Assembly: GCA_009841615.1 (NCBI GenBank)
Contig: VXLL01000035.1
Span: 186,001-250,000, forward strand
Source of the DNA: Gammaproteobacteria bacterium
Lineage (GTDB): Bacteria > Pseudomonadota > Gammaproteobacteria > Pseudomonadales > Azotimanducaceae
Reading direction: 5' to 3'
DNA: 64,000 bases
The position numbers were made by a program, and so were the translations under genes. Shown in pieces: positions 29,158-38,297 of this stretch; position 1 is the stretch's first letter, and every line of letters starts with the position of its first letter. The notes under the pieces were generated by a model. That model was not told the DNA's origin and did not search any database. It saw only the letters and a list, made by a program, of their open reading frames with translations.

Positions 29158-30264
29158 TCAAACAGATCCCATCAATCGTTTCGGACTCAGTTCTAACTCT
29201 GTTAGCGACGTGTCAGTAAACGGTGCGTGCCTGAGTAGTCTCGCTCCCAATTTGCTACAACCAGGAGCAGTTTGTACCCCAAAGCCGCCAAACGCGCCGT
29301 ACCAAAAGAATCCCGGATGATTGCAGTCATAGCCAACGACTGGGCATTGGTCCGGTACAAAAACACGTAATCCCGCCCAGCATTCTTCGGGAACAACATC
29401 GTATAGCGTGGTGTTCTCTTCTAGGCGTGCGATAGCTTGAGCAATGTCGATCCTCTCTGGTTGGGCATCACACGGTTCACTTGGAGTCTCATCGCATGGA
29501 GACAACATTAAAGACTGTCCTTCCGGTTTGAAATAGAGGTCATCTGTTATCAGGTAACACATCGGCCACGAACTTGAGAAGACCTCCGGTTTACACCGAA
29601 TACCAGTTCTTCGTTTTGCTTGCACTCCTATCGGCTGGACACCAGCTAACTTGGCGATTTCGTCAACCCAAGCTCCAGCCGCGTTTACGATTATGTCAGC
29701 GTGTACTGTGGATCCGTTATCCGATGTCAATCTCCACGATCCTTGAACACTCTCGATGGATACAACCCGAAAATTAGTCTCCACTCTTCCACCTAGTTCT
29801 TTGAACGCTTGTCGCGTACAAGTCAACAAGTGGTGGACATCGAGATGCAACGACCGACAGTCAATTACTCCGTTGGTGAAGTCGCTCGAAAGAATGGGAC
29901 ACTTTGCCAGCAATTGATCCTTTGACAATCGAACGAGCCAAGGACATCGTTCTATCCAAGTTTCAAAGAATTGCTCAATTTTCGGTCTGCCTACGACTCT
30001 ACCGACTCTCAGAGTGGACATAGAATCCGCGATGCCGTTAAAACCTCGAGAGGGTGATTGGAAGAATTCGACAGACTCTAGTGTGAGTCGGTGCACTACA
30101 TCGTTTTCAAATGGAATATGCAGAACCGCGGCAGATCGACTTGTGCTGTGATACCCAGGTTGAAATTCCGTTTCGAGAACGGTAATGTCAAATTCAGAAG
30201 CGGCCTGTAAAGCCAAAGACAGTCCGGCAATGCCACCACCGACAATGACAAGAGACTCTCTCAC
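29158..30264 (-). CDS. FAD-dependent amino-acid oxidase/dehydrogenase family (DAO), D-arginine dehydrogenase-like
   Basis: A 368-residue flavoprotein with the FAD-binding VIVGGGIAGLSLAL at residues 7-20 and the FAD-contacting GYHSTSRSAAV, which resembles the D-arginine dehydrogenase (DauA) group. VNAAGAWVDEIA and the C-terminal FFWYGAFGGFGVQTAPG are typical of the DAO fold. It would oxidise a D-amino or secondary amino acid, but the substrate is inferred. It stands six bases downstream of the alpha/beta hydrolase gene, so the two are probably co-transcribed. Confidence 0.8.
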   Translation of the reverse strand: MRESLVIVGGGIAGLSLALQAASEFDITVLETEFQPGYHSTSRSAAVLHIPFENDVVHRLTLESVEFFQSPSRGFNGIADSMSTLRVGRVVGRPKIEQFFETWIERCPWLVRLSKDQLLAKCPILSSDFTNGVIDCRSLHLDVHHLLTCTRQAFKELGGRVETNFRVVSIESVQGSWRLTSDNGSTVHADIIVNAAGAWVDEIAKLAGVQPIGVQAKRRTGIRCKPEVFSSSWPMCYLITDDLYFKPEGQSLMLSPCDETPSEPCDAQPERIDIAQAIARLEENTTLYDVVPEECWAGLRVFVPDQCPVVGYDCNHPGFFWYGAFGGFGVQTAPGCSKLGARLLRHAPFTDTSLTELELSPKRLMGSV

Positions 30265-30270
30265 GCAGCG

Positions 30271-30942
30271 TTAGCGTTGATTCAACATGTCACTGACAAA
30301 TGCGTCGGTATACTCTGCTATCTCTCGAAAGACATCATCTTGACGTGTACGAGTGCGTTTCAGAGTCTTGTATCCATGATCTGCTGTGTCTAACCACTTC
30401 AACGTGGCTTGGTGTCTAACCGCTAGCTGCTGGATGAGATCAGCATTCGCCATGCCGTCTCGAGTACCGATCAAGAATAGGATAGGACAATCGATCCTTT
30501 CAAAGTGGCTGGCTCTGTCAAGTGAAGGTTTCTTTGGATTGTGTAGGGGAAATGAGCTCAGAATGAGTCCTTCGACAACTAGATTGTGTTCCACTACGGC
30601 ATGTGTTGACATCCTTCCTCCGAAGCTATGACCGCCGAGAAAGAGTGGATCTAACCCTTTTGCTTTGGCGAAGGAATGAAGTTCTTTGAACGTTTGTGTC
30701 GAGACCGAAAGTGCGTCAACCCGGTTTCGACCGGCTTCCATGTAGGGGAAGTTAAACCGAAGGGTGGAAATCCCTAATTCAGCATTGGCGTTCGCGATCG
30801 CATCCAGCGATGTATGCCTCATCCCAGCACCAGCACCATGGCCAAATATTACGGTACATCTCGATGTACTGCCCGTTGTCAAGCAAACACTGATCTCTTG
30901 GCCTTCGACCGTTAACGACTGTTCATCGCGTGTCGAAATCAC
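30271..30942 (-). CDS. Alpha/beta hydrolase, KANL3/Tex30-like
   Basis: A 223-residue small alpha/beta hydrolase. It has the oxyanion region VIFGHGAGAG, nucleophile Ser106 in LGGHSFGGR, an acid in IGTRDGMA and His in DTADHGYKTL. The pattern fits the KANL3/Tex30 group of dienelactone-hydrolase-like proteins, whose substrates are unknown. It overlaps the ClpP-like gene upstream by four bases and is followed closely by the DAO gene, so a three-gene operon is likely. Confidence 0.78.
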   Translation of the reverse strand: MISTRDEQSLTVEGQEISVCLTTGSTSRCTVIFGHGAGAGMRHTSLDAIANANAELGISTLRFNFPYMEAGRNRVDALSVSTQTFKELHSFAKAKGLDPLFLGGHSFGGRMSTHAVVEHNLVVEGLILSSFPLHNPKKPSLDRASHFERIDCPILFLIGTRDGMANADLIQQLAVRHQATLKWLDTADHGYKTLKRTRTRQDDVFREIAEYTDAFVSDMLNQR

Positions 30943-31529
30943 GAATCGAGATCCGCCACCGACTGAATAATGCGTCCCACTAAGCCGTACTCCAGCGATT
31001 CCTTAGCCGAGAGCCAGTGATCGCGGTTTGTATCTTTATTGACTTGCTCAAGTTTTTGACCCGTTCGCGTCGCGATGGTCTCGTTAATTCGCTCCCGTAT
31101 TTTGACAATTTCTTTGACTTGAATGGAGATGTCGGAAGCATCTCCCTGCAATCGTCCGGATGGTTGGTGGATCAGAAATCTGGTGTTTGGAAGACAGAGT
31201 CTGTTTTCTTTTTCGGCGGCTAAGTAAATGTGCGTTGCGATACTCCCAACCCAGCCGGTACCAACGGTTCTCACCGGTGCTTCAATAAAGCGAATTATGT
31301 CATGTATCGTGTCTCCAGATTCGACGTGGCCACCTGGGGATCCAAGAAACAAAGTAATAAATTCCGAGTTTTCCGTAGCTAAAGCTAAAAGCTGCTCCAC
31401 AGTTTGCTGAGTTACTTTTTGGTCAATGTTTCCGAAAAGAGTAACTATTCGTGCTTCAAAAAGTGCATTTCGTACTCGGGATAACGCGGAGTTGCTTGCG
31501 TCTTGTTCTTCTGTTTTGTTAGAGTTCAT
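30939..31529 (-). CDS. Orphan ClpP-like serine protease
   Basis: A ClpP-fold peptidase of 196 residues from the ATG at 31529; a TTG at 31595 would add 22. The catalytic triad is in place: Ser96 (GWVGSIATHIY), His121 (RFLIHQPSGRLQG) and Asp170 (NRDHWLSAKES). The strand FLGSPGGHVESG is also typical. The Ser motif has GSIA rather than the usual ASMG, so it is a diverged paralogue. No clpX, clpA or tig is beside it; it is fused by a four-base overlap to an alpha/beta hydrolase gene. Whether it needs an AAA+ partner is not visible. Confidence 0.8.
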   Translation of the reverse strand: MNSNKTEEQDASNSALSRVRNALFEARIVTLFGNIDQKVTQQTVEQLLALATENSEFITLFLGSPGGHVESGDTIHDIIRFIEAPVRTVGTGWVGSIATHIYLAAEKENRLCLPNTRFLIHQPSGRLQGDASDISIQVKEIVKIRERINETIATRTGQKLEQVNKDTNRDHWLSAKESLEYGLVGRIIQSVADLDS

Positions 31530-31629
31530 ATGTTCAGATTGCTGTGCGTAATGTGTTGAGTGAAGAGTCTCTGAATTGCAGGGAATTATGCTCAAAGTCC
31601 TAGCACATCTAAGTGCTAAGTAGTTGTTA

Positions 31630-33057
31630 TTACTTTACGTCGGCAAGACGTTCTTGAATGGCTAAATCCGGTGTCCCTCTCAAAATCTCGGATGAAATTT
31701 TCGTTGGGATTGTGATTGCTACGTCTGTACCACCCACGGAACTCGCGCCAATCTCTAACTTCCAATTGTGGATTAAACACAACTGGTTGACGATTGCTAA
31801 ACCCAAACCGCTACCACCAGTTTCCAAATTGCGTGACTTATCGAGTCGAACAAATGGCTGCAATATTCGCTGGCGTTCTGCTTTGGGGATTCCTGGTCCA
31901 TCGTCCAGCACATGTATTTCTGCATCGTCTTGAGTCACGCGTACTTGTACCCGTACGTTTTTGCCATATTGCATCGCGTTCTGTACTAGATTGATAACGC
32001 ATCGACGTAAAGCATTTTGGGCTGTGTGAATGTGCGCAGGCGGAGCTCCAAACCACTCCACCATTAGAGTATTATCGACGGAGTGAACAATCGATTGAAC
32101 TAAGTCTCGAAAGTTTACTCTTTGTAGTCGTTCCTGTTCCCCTTTCGCAAACAGTGCCGCGTCGGAAATCAATGAATTCATGTGTTGCAGATTTTCTTCA
32201 AAAGCTCTCAGGAGGTTGGGATCAGTGTCTTCCGGTAGAAGTTCTAATGCCAAGCGCATACGCGTCAAAGGCGTACGCAAATCGTGCGACAGTCCAGCCG
32301 TAATCGTCGTGCGATTCGATATTAGTGCTGAGATTTCCTCCGCCATATCATTGAAACTCCTCGCTAATAGCACAACTTCGTCTGAGCCGGTTTCAGGAAG
32401 AGGGTCATACCCGGATACACCTCGAAAAGACTGTGTCGCGTAAGCTAGCTGTGTCATCGGTCGACTGATTCGATTCATGCTATAGAGTGCTGTGATTGCT
32501 GTCGCAACAACACTCAGGATTATCGCGATCAACACCAAATCCAACGTGCGCAACGGTTTAGGACTGACAAAAAACTTTATCACCAAAATGTCATCGGAAT
32601 TAGTCCCAGAGCGAAAAATCACCCAAAATGCTGGGTTCTGATCGGCACTGTAATCCGCGTACGTGCTAATATTTTCATTGCTGAAATTTTCTTCAAAAGC
32701 GGATTTCAATCCATAGAGGACTCCATCGGTCCGTTTTATCTGACTTAGCTCGTCTTGTTGAGTTAAATTGTTCTTAATGACTAACCCTTTTTTATCAACC
32801 ATGTAAGAGAGCAAATTAAAGTCAAAAATTTCTGGATTCACGTGCCATAAACGCTCGATTACCCCAACATCAGATACACGACTCTCTATCCACTGTTGTC
32901 TCATCGGAGAGTAGCCGTACAGTTGGTACAGAATCACAAAACACACGCCTAACAATAAAGTCGCGGTACCGATAATCAAGCTAAATTTTCCGGCCAGAGA
33001 GTTAGCGCGAATTCGATTTAAGAGCTTTCGGGACAAAATACGTACCCCTTTCCCCAC
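31630..33057 (-). CDS. Membrane sensor histidine kinase (EnvZ-like)
   Basis: A 475-residue kinase with TM1 at about 26-48, a periplasmic sensor of about 120 residues, TM2 at about 172-192, HAMP (SRPMTQLAYATQSF), and a dimerisation domain with phospho-His258 in GLSHDLRTPLTRMRL. The ATP domain has N-box CVINLVQNAMQYG, G1 DDGPGIP and G2 GGSGLGLAIV. Its GTG start lies inside the end of the response-regulator gene (40-base overlap); a TTG at 33036 with GGGG eight bases before it is an alternative. It surely phosphorylates the overlapping regulator. The signal is unknown. Confidence 0.92.
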   Translation of the reverse strand: MGKGVRILSRKLLNRIRANSLAGKFSLIIGTATLLLGVCFVILYQLYGYSPMRQQWIESRVSDVGVIERLWHVNPEIFDFNLLSYMVDKKGLVIKNNLTQQDELSQIKRTDGVLYGLKSAFEENFSNENISTYADYSADQNPAFWVIFRSGTNSDDILVIKFFVSPKPLRTLDLVLIAIILSVVATAITALYSMNRISRPMTQLAYATQSFRGVSGYDPLPETGSDEVVLLARSFNDMAEEISALISNRTTITAGLSHDLRTPLTRMRLALELLPEDTDPNLLRAFEENLQHMNSLISDAALFAKGEQERLQRVNFRDLVQSIVHSVDNTLMVEWFGAPPAHIHTAQNALRRCVINLVQNAMQYGKNVRVQVRVTQDDAEIHVLDDGPGIPKAERQRILQPFVRLDKSRNLETGGSGLGLAIVNQLCLIHNWKLEIGASSVGGTDVAITIPTKISSEILRGTPDLAIQERLADVK

Positions 33058-34112
33058 ACCGTTTTAATAAACTTTGGATTTGAAGGATTAGTTTCGATCT
33101 TACTTCGAAGTCGAGTGATTCTGACATCAATACTGCGATCTACTCCTGACTTATTTTCATCGCCAAGCAGCTCCTGAATGCGATCTCGATCGAGGGTGCG
33201 ATAAGGATGTTTAACCAAAACGTTGAGCATTTCTAATTCTCCCGAGGTCAGGGATATTATTTCACCGGTTTTGCGAGTAAGCGATAATTGAGCTACATCG
33301 AAAGTGAAATCTCCAAAGCGGTAAACTCCGTCACCGCTTCGCATTGTGGAAGCTCCTGTGTTGCGTCTAAGTACTGCTTTAATCCTGGCAAGTAATTCAC
33401 GTGGATTCACAGGCTTATCTACGTAGTCGTCGGCGCCTAATTCCAGTCCAACAACTTGCTCGACATCATCACCCATCGCAGTCATCACGATGAAGGGTAA
33501 ATCGTGATCTCGAAGTATTCGAGCTGTCAGCTGAAGCCCGTCTTCGCCTGGGATTCTCAGATCCAGTATTACAAGATCAAAATCAGTCCGACTCAGTTCT
33601 AATTCTAACTCTGCTCCGTCTGGTACAGTAACCACTTCAAATCCTTGACGAGACAGATAGTCAGACAGCAATTCTCGAATGTTGGGGTCATCATCAACGA
33701 CTAAGAGCTTCCCAATGTGGTGGACTTGATCTTTGAATGGAGCGTTCCGTCTACGTAACACCGAACGGATGCGCGCTAAGAGAATTCGTGGGCTAAAAGG
33801 CTTGGCGACATAGTCGTCAGCACCGACTTCAAGACCGACCACACGGTCGATGCTGTCGGTAAGTGCCGTTAGCATGATTATCGGGGCTGTTGTGACTTGT
33901 TTAAGTCGTTTCGCGATGGACAAACCGTCTTCACCCGGTAACATGAGATCAAGTACGATCAGGTCGTATTGATAGGTGCGAAGTGCTTCGTCCATCGCCG
34001 AACCATCGGCGACGGTGTCGACGTTTAAACCGTGTTTACCTAAAAATCCTGCGAGAAGTTCACATAGGTTAGGGTCGTCGTCGACGACCAGAACGCGTTG
34101 ACCGGTGTCCGT
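33018..34112 (-). CDS. Double-receiver OmpR-type response regulator without a standard start codon
   Basis: The order is receiver 1 (VLVVDDDPNLCELL, phospho-Asp in DLIVLDLMLPGEDG), receiver 2 (LLVVDDDPNIRELL, phospho-Asp in DLVILDLRIPGEDG) and a winged-helix DNA-binding domain ending VWGKGYVFCPES. Each receiver is followed by the same linker type, LLARI(R/K)xVLRR, so one receiver with its linker was duplicated. From the stop at 34134-34136 to the ATG at 33995 the frame has no ATG, GTG or TTG. Starting at 33995 would lose the first strand and acidic pocket of receiver 1. The boundary given is an ACG at 34112-34110, in the place of Met; it is provisional. Confidence 0.82.
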   Translation of the reverse strand, partial: TDTGQRVLVVDDDPNLCELLAGFLGKHGLNVDTVADGSAMDEALRTYQYDLIVLDLMLPGEDGLSIAKRLKQVTTAPIIMLTALTDSIDRVVGLEVGADDYVAKPFSPRILLARIRSVLRRRNAPFKDQVHHIGKLLVVDDDPNIRELLSDYLSRQGFEVVTVPDGAELELELSRTDFDLVILDLRIPGEDGLQLTARILRDHDLPFIVMTAMGDDVEQVVGLELGADDYVDKPVNPRELLARIKAVLRRNTGASTMRSGDGVYRFGDFTFDVAQLSLTRKTGEIISLTSGELEMLNVLVKHPYRTLDRDRIQELLGDENKSGVDRSIDVRITRLRSKIETNPSNPKFIKTVWGKGYVFCPESS

Positions 34113-34129
34113 TAAGCCACTTAATTGAG

Positions 34130-34720
34130 TTACTTATTTCTCCATGCTGGAACAAGTTGTTTTTTCTCTGAGGGCTTATTGTTCCGTCTTGGATCTGCTA
34201 AATTCTCAGTGCCTTCGTTCGGAGGTGCAACCCGAACCTCAACTGTTTCTTCCTGTAATTCTGGGATTTGATGTTCCTCTTCACTCTCATCAGATTCCTG
34301 TTCAGTCTCTTCAGCAATTTGGTCGGTGTCACCCCAATTTGGTTCGATATCATCCGGACAAAGATCAGAAGAACTGGCTGTGCTTTCGTCAGAACATCGA
34401 CGTTGATATTCCTCAAGTAGTGCATCTTGATCGTTTTTACTGTACTTATGGCCGTTAAGTATGTACTGTGTAAACTCTTCCTTGGATAATTCTTCGAGGA
34501 ACTCTTTCGTGAATTGGTCATCGATCGACGCGGTGTCGACAGCGTCGTTTGCATCAGACACTGCAGTGACTTGATCAACGGTTGAAGAATCATCGGTTTC
34601 ATCAACTTCTTGTGCCGTGAGCACATACGCCGAAAGTCCAATTAGTGTTGAAACTACAGCACCCAATAGGCGGTGTCTCACAGTCATGCGGTTTAGTCCC
34701 TGGTTGGTTGAATTATCCAC
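34130..34720 (-). CDS. Secreted acidic protein upstream of the two-component genes
   Basis: A 196-residue protein with a signal peptide at about residues 12-37 (MTVRHRLLGAVVSTLIGLSA), probably starting at the inner Met12. The mature part is very rich in Glu, Asp, Ser and Gln, with a block EEETEQ-like near 135-150, and turns basic only at the end (NKPSEKKQLVPAWRNK). Two Cys lie about ten residues apart. No family is recognised. It ends about 20 bases before the response regulator on the same strand, so it may be the sensed or accessory envelope component of that system; this is inference from position. Confidence 0.72.
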   Translation of the reverse strand: MDNSTNQGLNRMTVRHRLLGAVVSTLIGLSAYVLTAQEVDETDDSSTVDQVTAVSDANDAVDTASIDDQFTKEFLEELSKEEFTQYILNGHKYSKNDQDALLEEYQRRCSDESTASSSDLCPDDIEPNWGDTDQIAEETEQESDESEEEHQIPELQEETVEVRVAPPNEGTENLADPRRNNKPSEKKQLVPAWRNK

Positions 34721-34945
34721 GTTTCAAAACCTCCCTGTTTCAAAACCCGATTTCGTCAGCTTGAGCTCCGATGTATGCTGACGACAGATTTTTTGGCACA
34801 CGCTTCCTCTCGAATTCAAACCTGAGTGCGCCTCCTCTCCTGCTAAATGTTTGCTCTGTCTAAGCGACAGTAGCCTTGAATCATAGTGAATTATAAGCGA
34901 TAGTAAAGTCGTTTTAGACTGAATTTAGCTAAAGTTGAAGCGGCT

Positions 34946-36130
34946 TTATATTCGTTCAAACAAACCCGCAGCTCCTTGACCTCCACCCACGCACATAGTG
35001 ACGACTCCATATCGTTGTTCTCTACGAGCAAGCTCACGCAACAACGTTCCTGTGAGGCGGGCACCGGTCATGCCAAACGGATGACCAATAGCGATACTCC
35101 CACCGTTCACGTTGTACTTTTCATTGTCGATGTCTAAGTAATCGCGACAGTACACGCATTGACTGGCAAACGCTTCGTTAAGTTCCCAGAGATCGACATC
35201 GTCTTGCGCTAAGCCGGCGTTTTTTAGCAACCGGGGAATAGCATAAATCGGACCAATGCCCATCTCATCTGGCTCACAGGCTGCAACGGTAAATCCACGG
35301 TACACACCCATGGGTTGCAAATTTAACTGATTTGCTCGTTCCATACTCATGACTAAAGCCATTGAAGCCCCGTCCGAGAGTTGCGAAGCGTTACCAGCGG
35401 TAACCGTGCCGCCCTCTTCAAAAGCAGGAGGTAAGCGCGCTAGTCCTTCCATTGTCGTCGTAGGCCGGTTGCATTCATCTCGATCCACGGTAGCGGAACG
35501 ACGACTTTCGGCTTTGGTTTCTTTGTCGACGTGGAGCATTTCGACTGTCATGGGAACGATTTCTTCATCCATCCAACCAGATTTTTGAGCGCGAGCGTAC
35601 CGTTTTTGACTCTGTACAGCATATTCGTCTTGCACTTCTCTGGTAACGTTGTAGCGACGAGCTACGACTTCAGCTGTGTTGCCCATTGCCATGAATATTT
35701 CTGGCTTCTCGTCGAGTAGTCGTTGATTCTGCTGTGCTTGCGCCGCTGTTTGCCGGCTCCGCATGGATATCGAGTCGACGCCCCCAGCCATGGCAACTTC
35801 TGTTTGACCTGTCGCGATTTGGTTAGCGGCAATTGCGATGGATTGAAGTCCGGATGAACAGAACCGATTGATTGTCAGTCCAGCGGAGGTAATTGGCAGT
35901 CTTGAGAGTACGACAGCGAGTCTTGCTAAGTTCCCGTCTTGTTCTCCTGTATGACTACCAGCGCCAACTATGACATCCTCAATCTCGTCAGGGGCGACAC
36001 TTGGATTTCGAGCTAATAGTGCGTCGATTACAACCGCCAGCATGTCATCGGATCGGGTAAGATTAAAACTCCCTCGAAACGACTTTGCTAATCCAGTACG
36101 AACACTATCGATAACTACGGCATCGCGCAT
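34946..36130 (-). CDS. Thiolase (acetyl-CoA acyltransferase)
   Basis: A 394-residue thiolase from the ATG at 36130, which has GGAGA just upstream; a longer frame adds 30 non-homologous residues. The acylated Cys91 lies in [11 protein letters not shown]. The other active-site blocks are [19 protein letters not shown] and [14 protein letters not shown]. It either condenses two acetyl-CoA or cleaves 3-ketoacyl-CoA. The sequence resembles FadA/AtoB-type enzymes, and the missing neighbours (fadB, phaB, atoDA) leave the pathway open. Confidence 0.9.
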   Translation of the reverse strand: MRDAVVIDSVRTGLAKSFRGSFNLTRSDDMLAVVIDALLARNPSVAPDEIEDVIVGAGSHTGEQDGNLARLAVVLSRLPITSAGLTINRFCSSGLQSIAIAANQIATGQTEVAMAGGVDSISMRSRQTAAQAQQNQRLLDEKPEIFMAMGNTAEVVARRYNVTREVQDEYAVQSQKRYARAQKSGWMDEEIVPMTVEMLHVDKETKAESRRSATVDRDECNRPTTTMEGLARLPPAFEEGGTVTAGNASQLSDGASMALVMSMERANQLNLQPMGVYRGFTVAACEPDEMGIGPIYAIPRLLKNAGLAQDDVDLWELNEAFASQCVYCRDYLDIDNEKYNVNGGSIAIGHPFGMTGARLTGTLLRELARREQRYGVVTMCVGGGQGAAGLFERI

Positions 36131-36307
36131 AGAAAGGTCTCCAATAAAGAAATATTGAATATTGAATAAGAACAGAATTTGAGATTTTATCAGGATTGCG
36201 TTACTGAATGCTTTTCGCAACCGGGTTTATTGTTCCGTTGAATTGTCACCATACATGGAGCGTTAGGATCAGTTAGTACTACTTCATTAGACACTTAGAA
36301 TTTCCGC

Positions 36308-37174
36308 ATGTTGAAAGATTCTCCAACCTCACACATTTACTTCTCACAACGATTAAGACTTCACTATGTCGCTTGGGGAGATCCAGACGCGCCGGTGTTG
36401 CTACTCATTCACGGCGGTCGAGATCATTGCCGCAATTGGGATTGGGTAGCTACAGCTCTCAAGGACGATTATTTCATCGTCGCACCGGACTTACGCGGAC
36501 ACGGAGACTCGCAGTGGATGGTTGGCGGTGCATACTCTATTGTTGATTACATATACGATGTACAACAGCTGGTTCGTCAAACTAGTATCGCCCCAATGAG
36601 TGTGATCGGACATTCGTTAGGTGCGATCATCGCGTTACTTTATGCTGGAAACTACCCAGAAAACGTCAATCGACTCATTGCGGTTGAAGGGATGGGGATC
36701 ATGCTGAACCAGTGGCGAATGGCAACGAACCGAATGCATGAGCATATTCGCGGATGGGTTGAAGATGTGCACCAACTTTCTGGACGACGACCCCGAAGAT
36801 ATGCTACTCTTGAAGAAGCCATTCAGCGTCTACAAACAGTGAATCCTCACCTTTCAGCAGAGCACGCCCGTCATCTCACGATCCATGGAAGTATTCAAAA
36901 CGAGGACGGCACTTTTAGCTGGAAATTTGATAACTATTTTCGGGTACTAGCTCCCATTACTCTGTCGTATGAGGAGACCGAACAAATTTATGCGCGAATT
37001 TCCTGTCCCACTCTTTTAGTGCATGGTCAAGACTCTTGGGTCTTACATCCATCACAAGACGAGCGCGTGAAATCTATGCAAGACGTCAAAGTGCAATCAA
37101 TCGCAAATGCAGGCCATTGGTGTCATCACGATCAATTGGACGAGTTTATGCAACTAGTACGTGACTTCTTGTAA
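36308..37174 (+). CDS. Alpha/beta hydrolase
   Basis: A 288-residue hydrolase with oxyanion-hole LLIHGGRDHCRNWD, DLRGHGDS, nucleophile Ser103 in VIGHSLGAII, an acid in VHGQDSWV and His in NAGHWCHHDQ. The cap region (about 125-210) is helical. It fits the epoxide-hydrolase/esterase-type group without further resolution. It is two bases from the start of the CinA/NMNAT-like fusion gene downstream, so the pair is likely one transcript. Confidence 0.85.
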   Translation: MLKDSPTSHIYFSQRLRLHYVAWGDPDAPVLLLIHGGRDHCRNWDWVATALKDDYFIVAPDLRGHGDSQWMVGGAYSIVDYIYDVQQLVRQTSIAPMSVIGHSLGAIIALLYAGNYPENVNRLIAVEGMGIMLNQWRMATNRMHEHIRGWVEDVHQLSGRRPRRYATLEEAIQRLQTVNPHLSAEHARHLTIHGSIQNEDGTFSWKFDNYFRVLAPITLSYEETEQIYARISCPTLLVHGQDSWVLHPSQDERVKSMQDVKVQSIANAGHWCHHDQLDEFMQLVRDFL

Positions 37175-37176
37175 AG

Positions 37177-38241
37177 ATGAAAGTTGCCGATCTACACTCG
37201 TCGGATTGGGCTGGAGTGTGCTATTTAACGGGGGGCGGATCGCTGTTGTTAAGTCAATTACTTAGTGTACCTGGAGCATCTAATACCATCCTTGACGCGC
37301 AAGTACCTTACAGCTACGAAGCGTTGGCTCAATTACTTGGTAACAAACCTGAACAGGCTTGCTCAGAAACCACGGCACGCAATCTTGCAATGAACGCGTT
37401 CATTAATGCGCAACAACTGAGATCCGAGGATAGGCTCTTTGGCCTAGGTATCACTGCAAATTTGAGTACGAATAGGAAAAAACGAGGTGCAATAAGAGCT
37501 TTCGTCGCACTCCAGACCTTGAGCCGATCACAGGTTACGGAAGTGCAGTTTACAGACTCTAAAACTAGGGAAGAGCAAGAACCGATGCTCGCCCGAATAG
37601 CTTACTCAAAGCTCTGTGCCGGGCTTGAACTAGCGTCCGACTCTTACCCAAATTACAAGACTCACACGGCGAACGCCCAAAATTGTCATAGTCGATTGTA
37701 TAAACGCGAACCACTTGCTATAGGTGCACGTGCGACAGCTTATTTTCCTGGTGCTTTCAATCCAATACATCCCGGACATCGTCGGATGCACGCGCTCGCG
37801 CAGGAATTGTTACAGTGTGAAGTACAGTACGAGCTGAGCGTCAAGAATGTCGATAAGTTACCATTAGACTATTTTGAGTTAAATCAAAGATTAAGCCAAT
37901 TTGCACCTGACGAAGTTGTACTTACAAATCTTCCCCATTTTTTCAACAAAGCCAAACACCTTAGCAAGAACGAAAAAGTCTCATTTGTAGTTGGGATTGA
38001 CACTCTTGCGCGAATCATTCAACCGAAGTATTACGACACGGGAGAGCAACTGGACGATGTGATGAATTTTTTTATTACTTCTGGCACAGAATTTCTAGTT
38101 TTCGGCCGCACGGTTGGAAACAAATTTAAGACCATCAAAGATCTTTCAATACCAGAGGGGATACGCCAACGTTGTCAACAAGTGGACGCTACGCAATTTC
38201 AATGTGACGTTTCTTCTTCGACGCTACGATCGGAAACTTAG
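37177..38241 (+). CDS. CinA-like domain fused to NMN adenylyltransferase-like domain
   Basis: A 354-residue two-domain protein. Residues about 12-150 follow the CinA C-terminal (NMN amidohydrolase, PncC) pattern: CYLTGGGSLLLSQLLSVPGAS, VPYSYEALAQLLG, a helix ETTARNLAMNAF and GLGITANLSTNRKKRG. The usual catalytic S-C-T-G-G is YLTGG, so deamidase activity is doubtful. Residues about 186-352 are a nucleotidyltransferase: AYFPGAFNPIHPGHRRM with HxGH at 198-201, VVGIDTLARI and SSSTLRS at 346-352 (the ISSTxxR motif). The combination suggests NAD-precursor metabolism. Function is inferred from domains only. Confidence 0.7.
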   Translation: MKVADLHSSDWAGVCYLTGGGSLLLSQLLSVPGASNTILDAQVPYSYEALAQLLGNKPEQACSETTARNLAMNAFINAQQLRSEDRLFGLGITANLSTNRKKRGAIRAFVALQTLSRSQVTEVQFTDSKTREEQEPMLARIAYSKLCAGLELASDSYPNYKTHTANAQNCHSRLYKREPLAIGARATAYFPGAFNPIHPGHRRMHALAQELLQCEVQYELSVKNVDKLPLDYFELNQRLSQFAPDEVVLTNLPHFFNKAKHLSKNEKVSFVVGIDTLARIIQPKYYDTGEQLDDVMNFFITSGTEFLVFGRTVGNKFKTIKDLSIPEGIRQRCQQVDATQFQCDVSSSTLRSET

Positions 38242-38297
38242 TCGTCTGACCTCTGGTGTTGGTCTAGCTTCTTCATAAGACATTCGGAGGAATTGAC

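Noticed and set aside
34946-36220. Thiolase starting at 36220
   Set aside because: The first 30 residues are not thiolase-like; the ATG at 36130 has a good ribosome site and the normal N-terminus.
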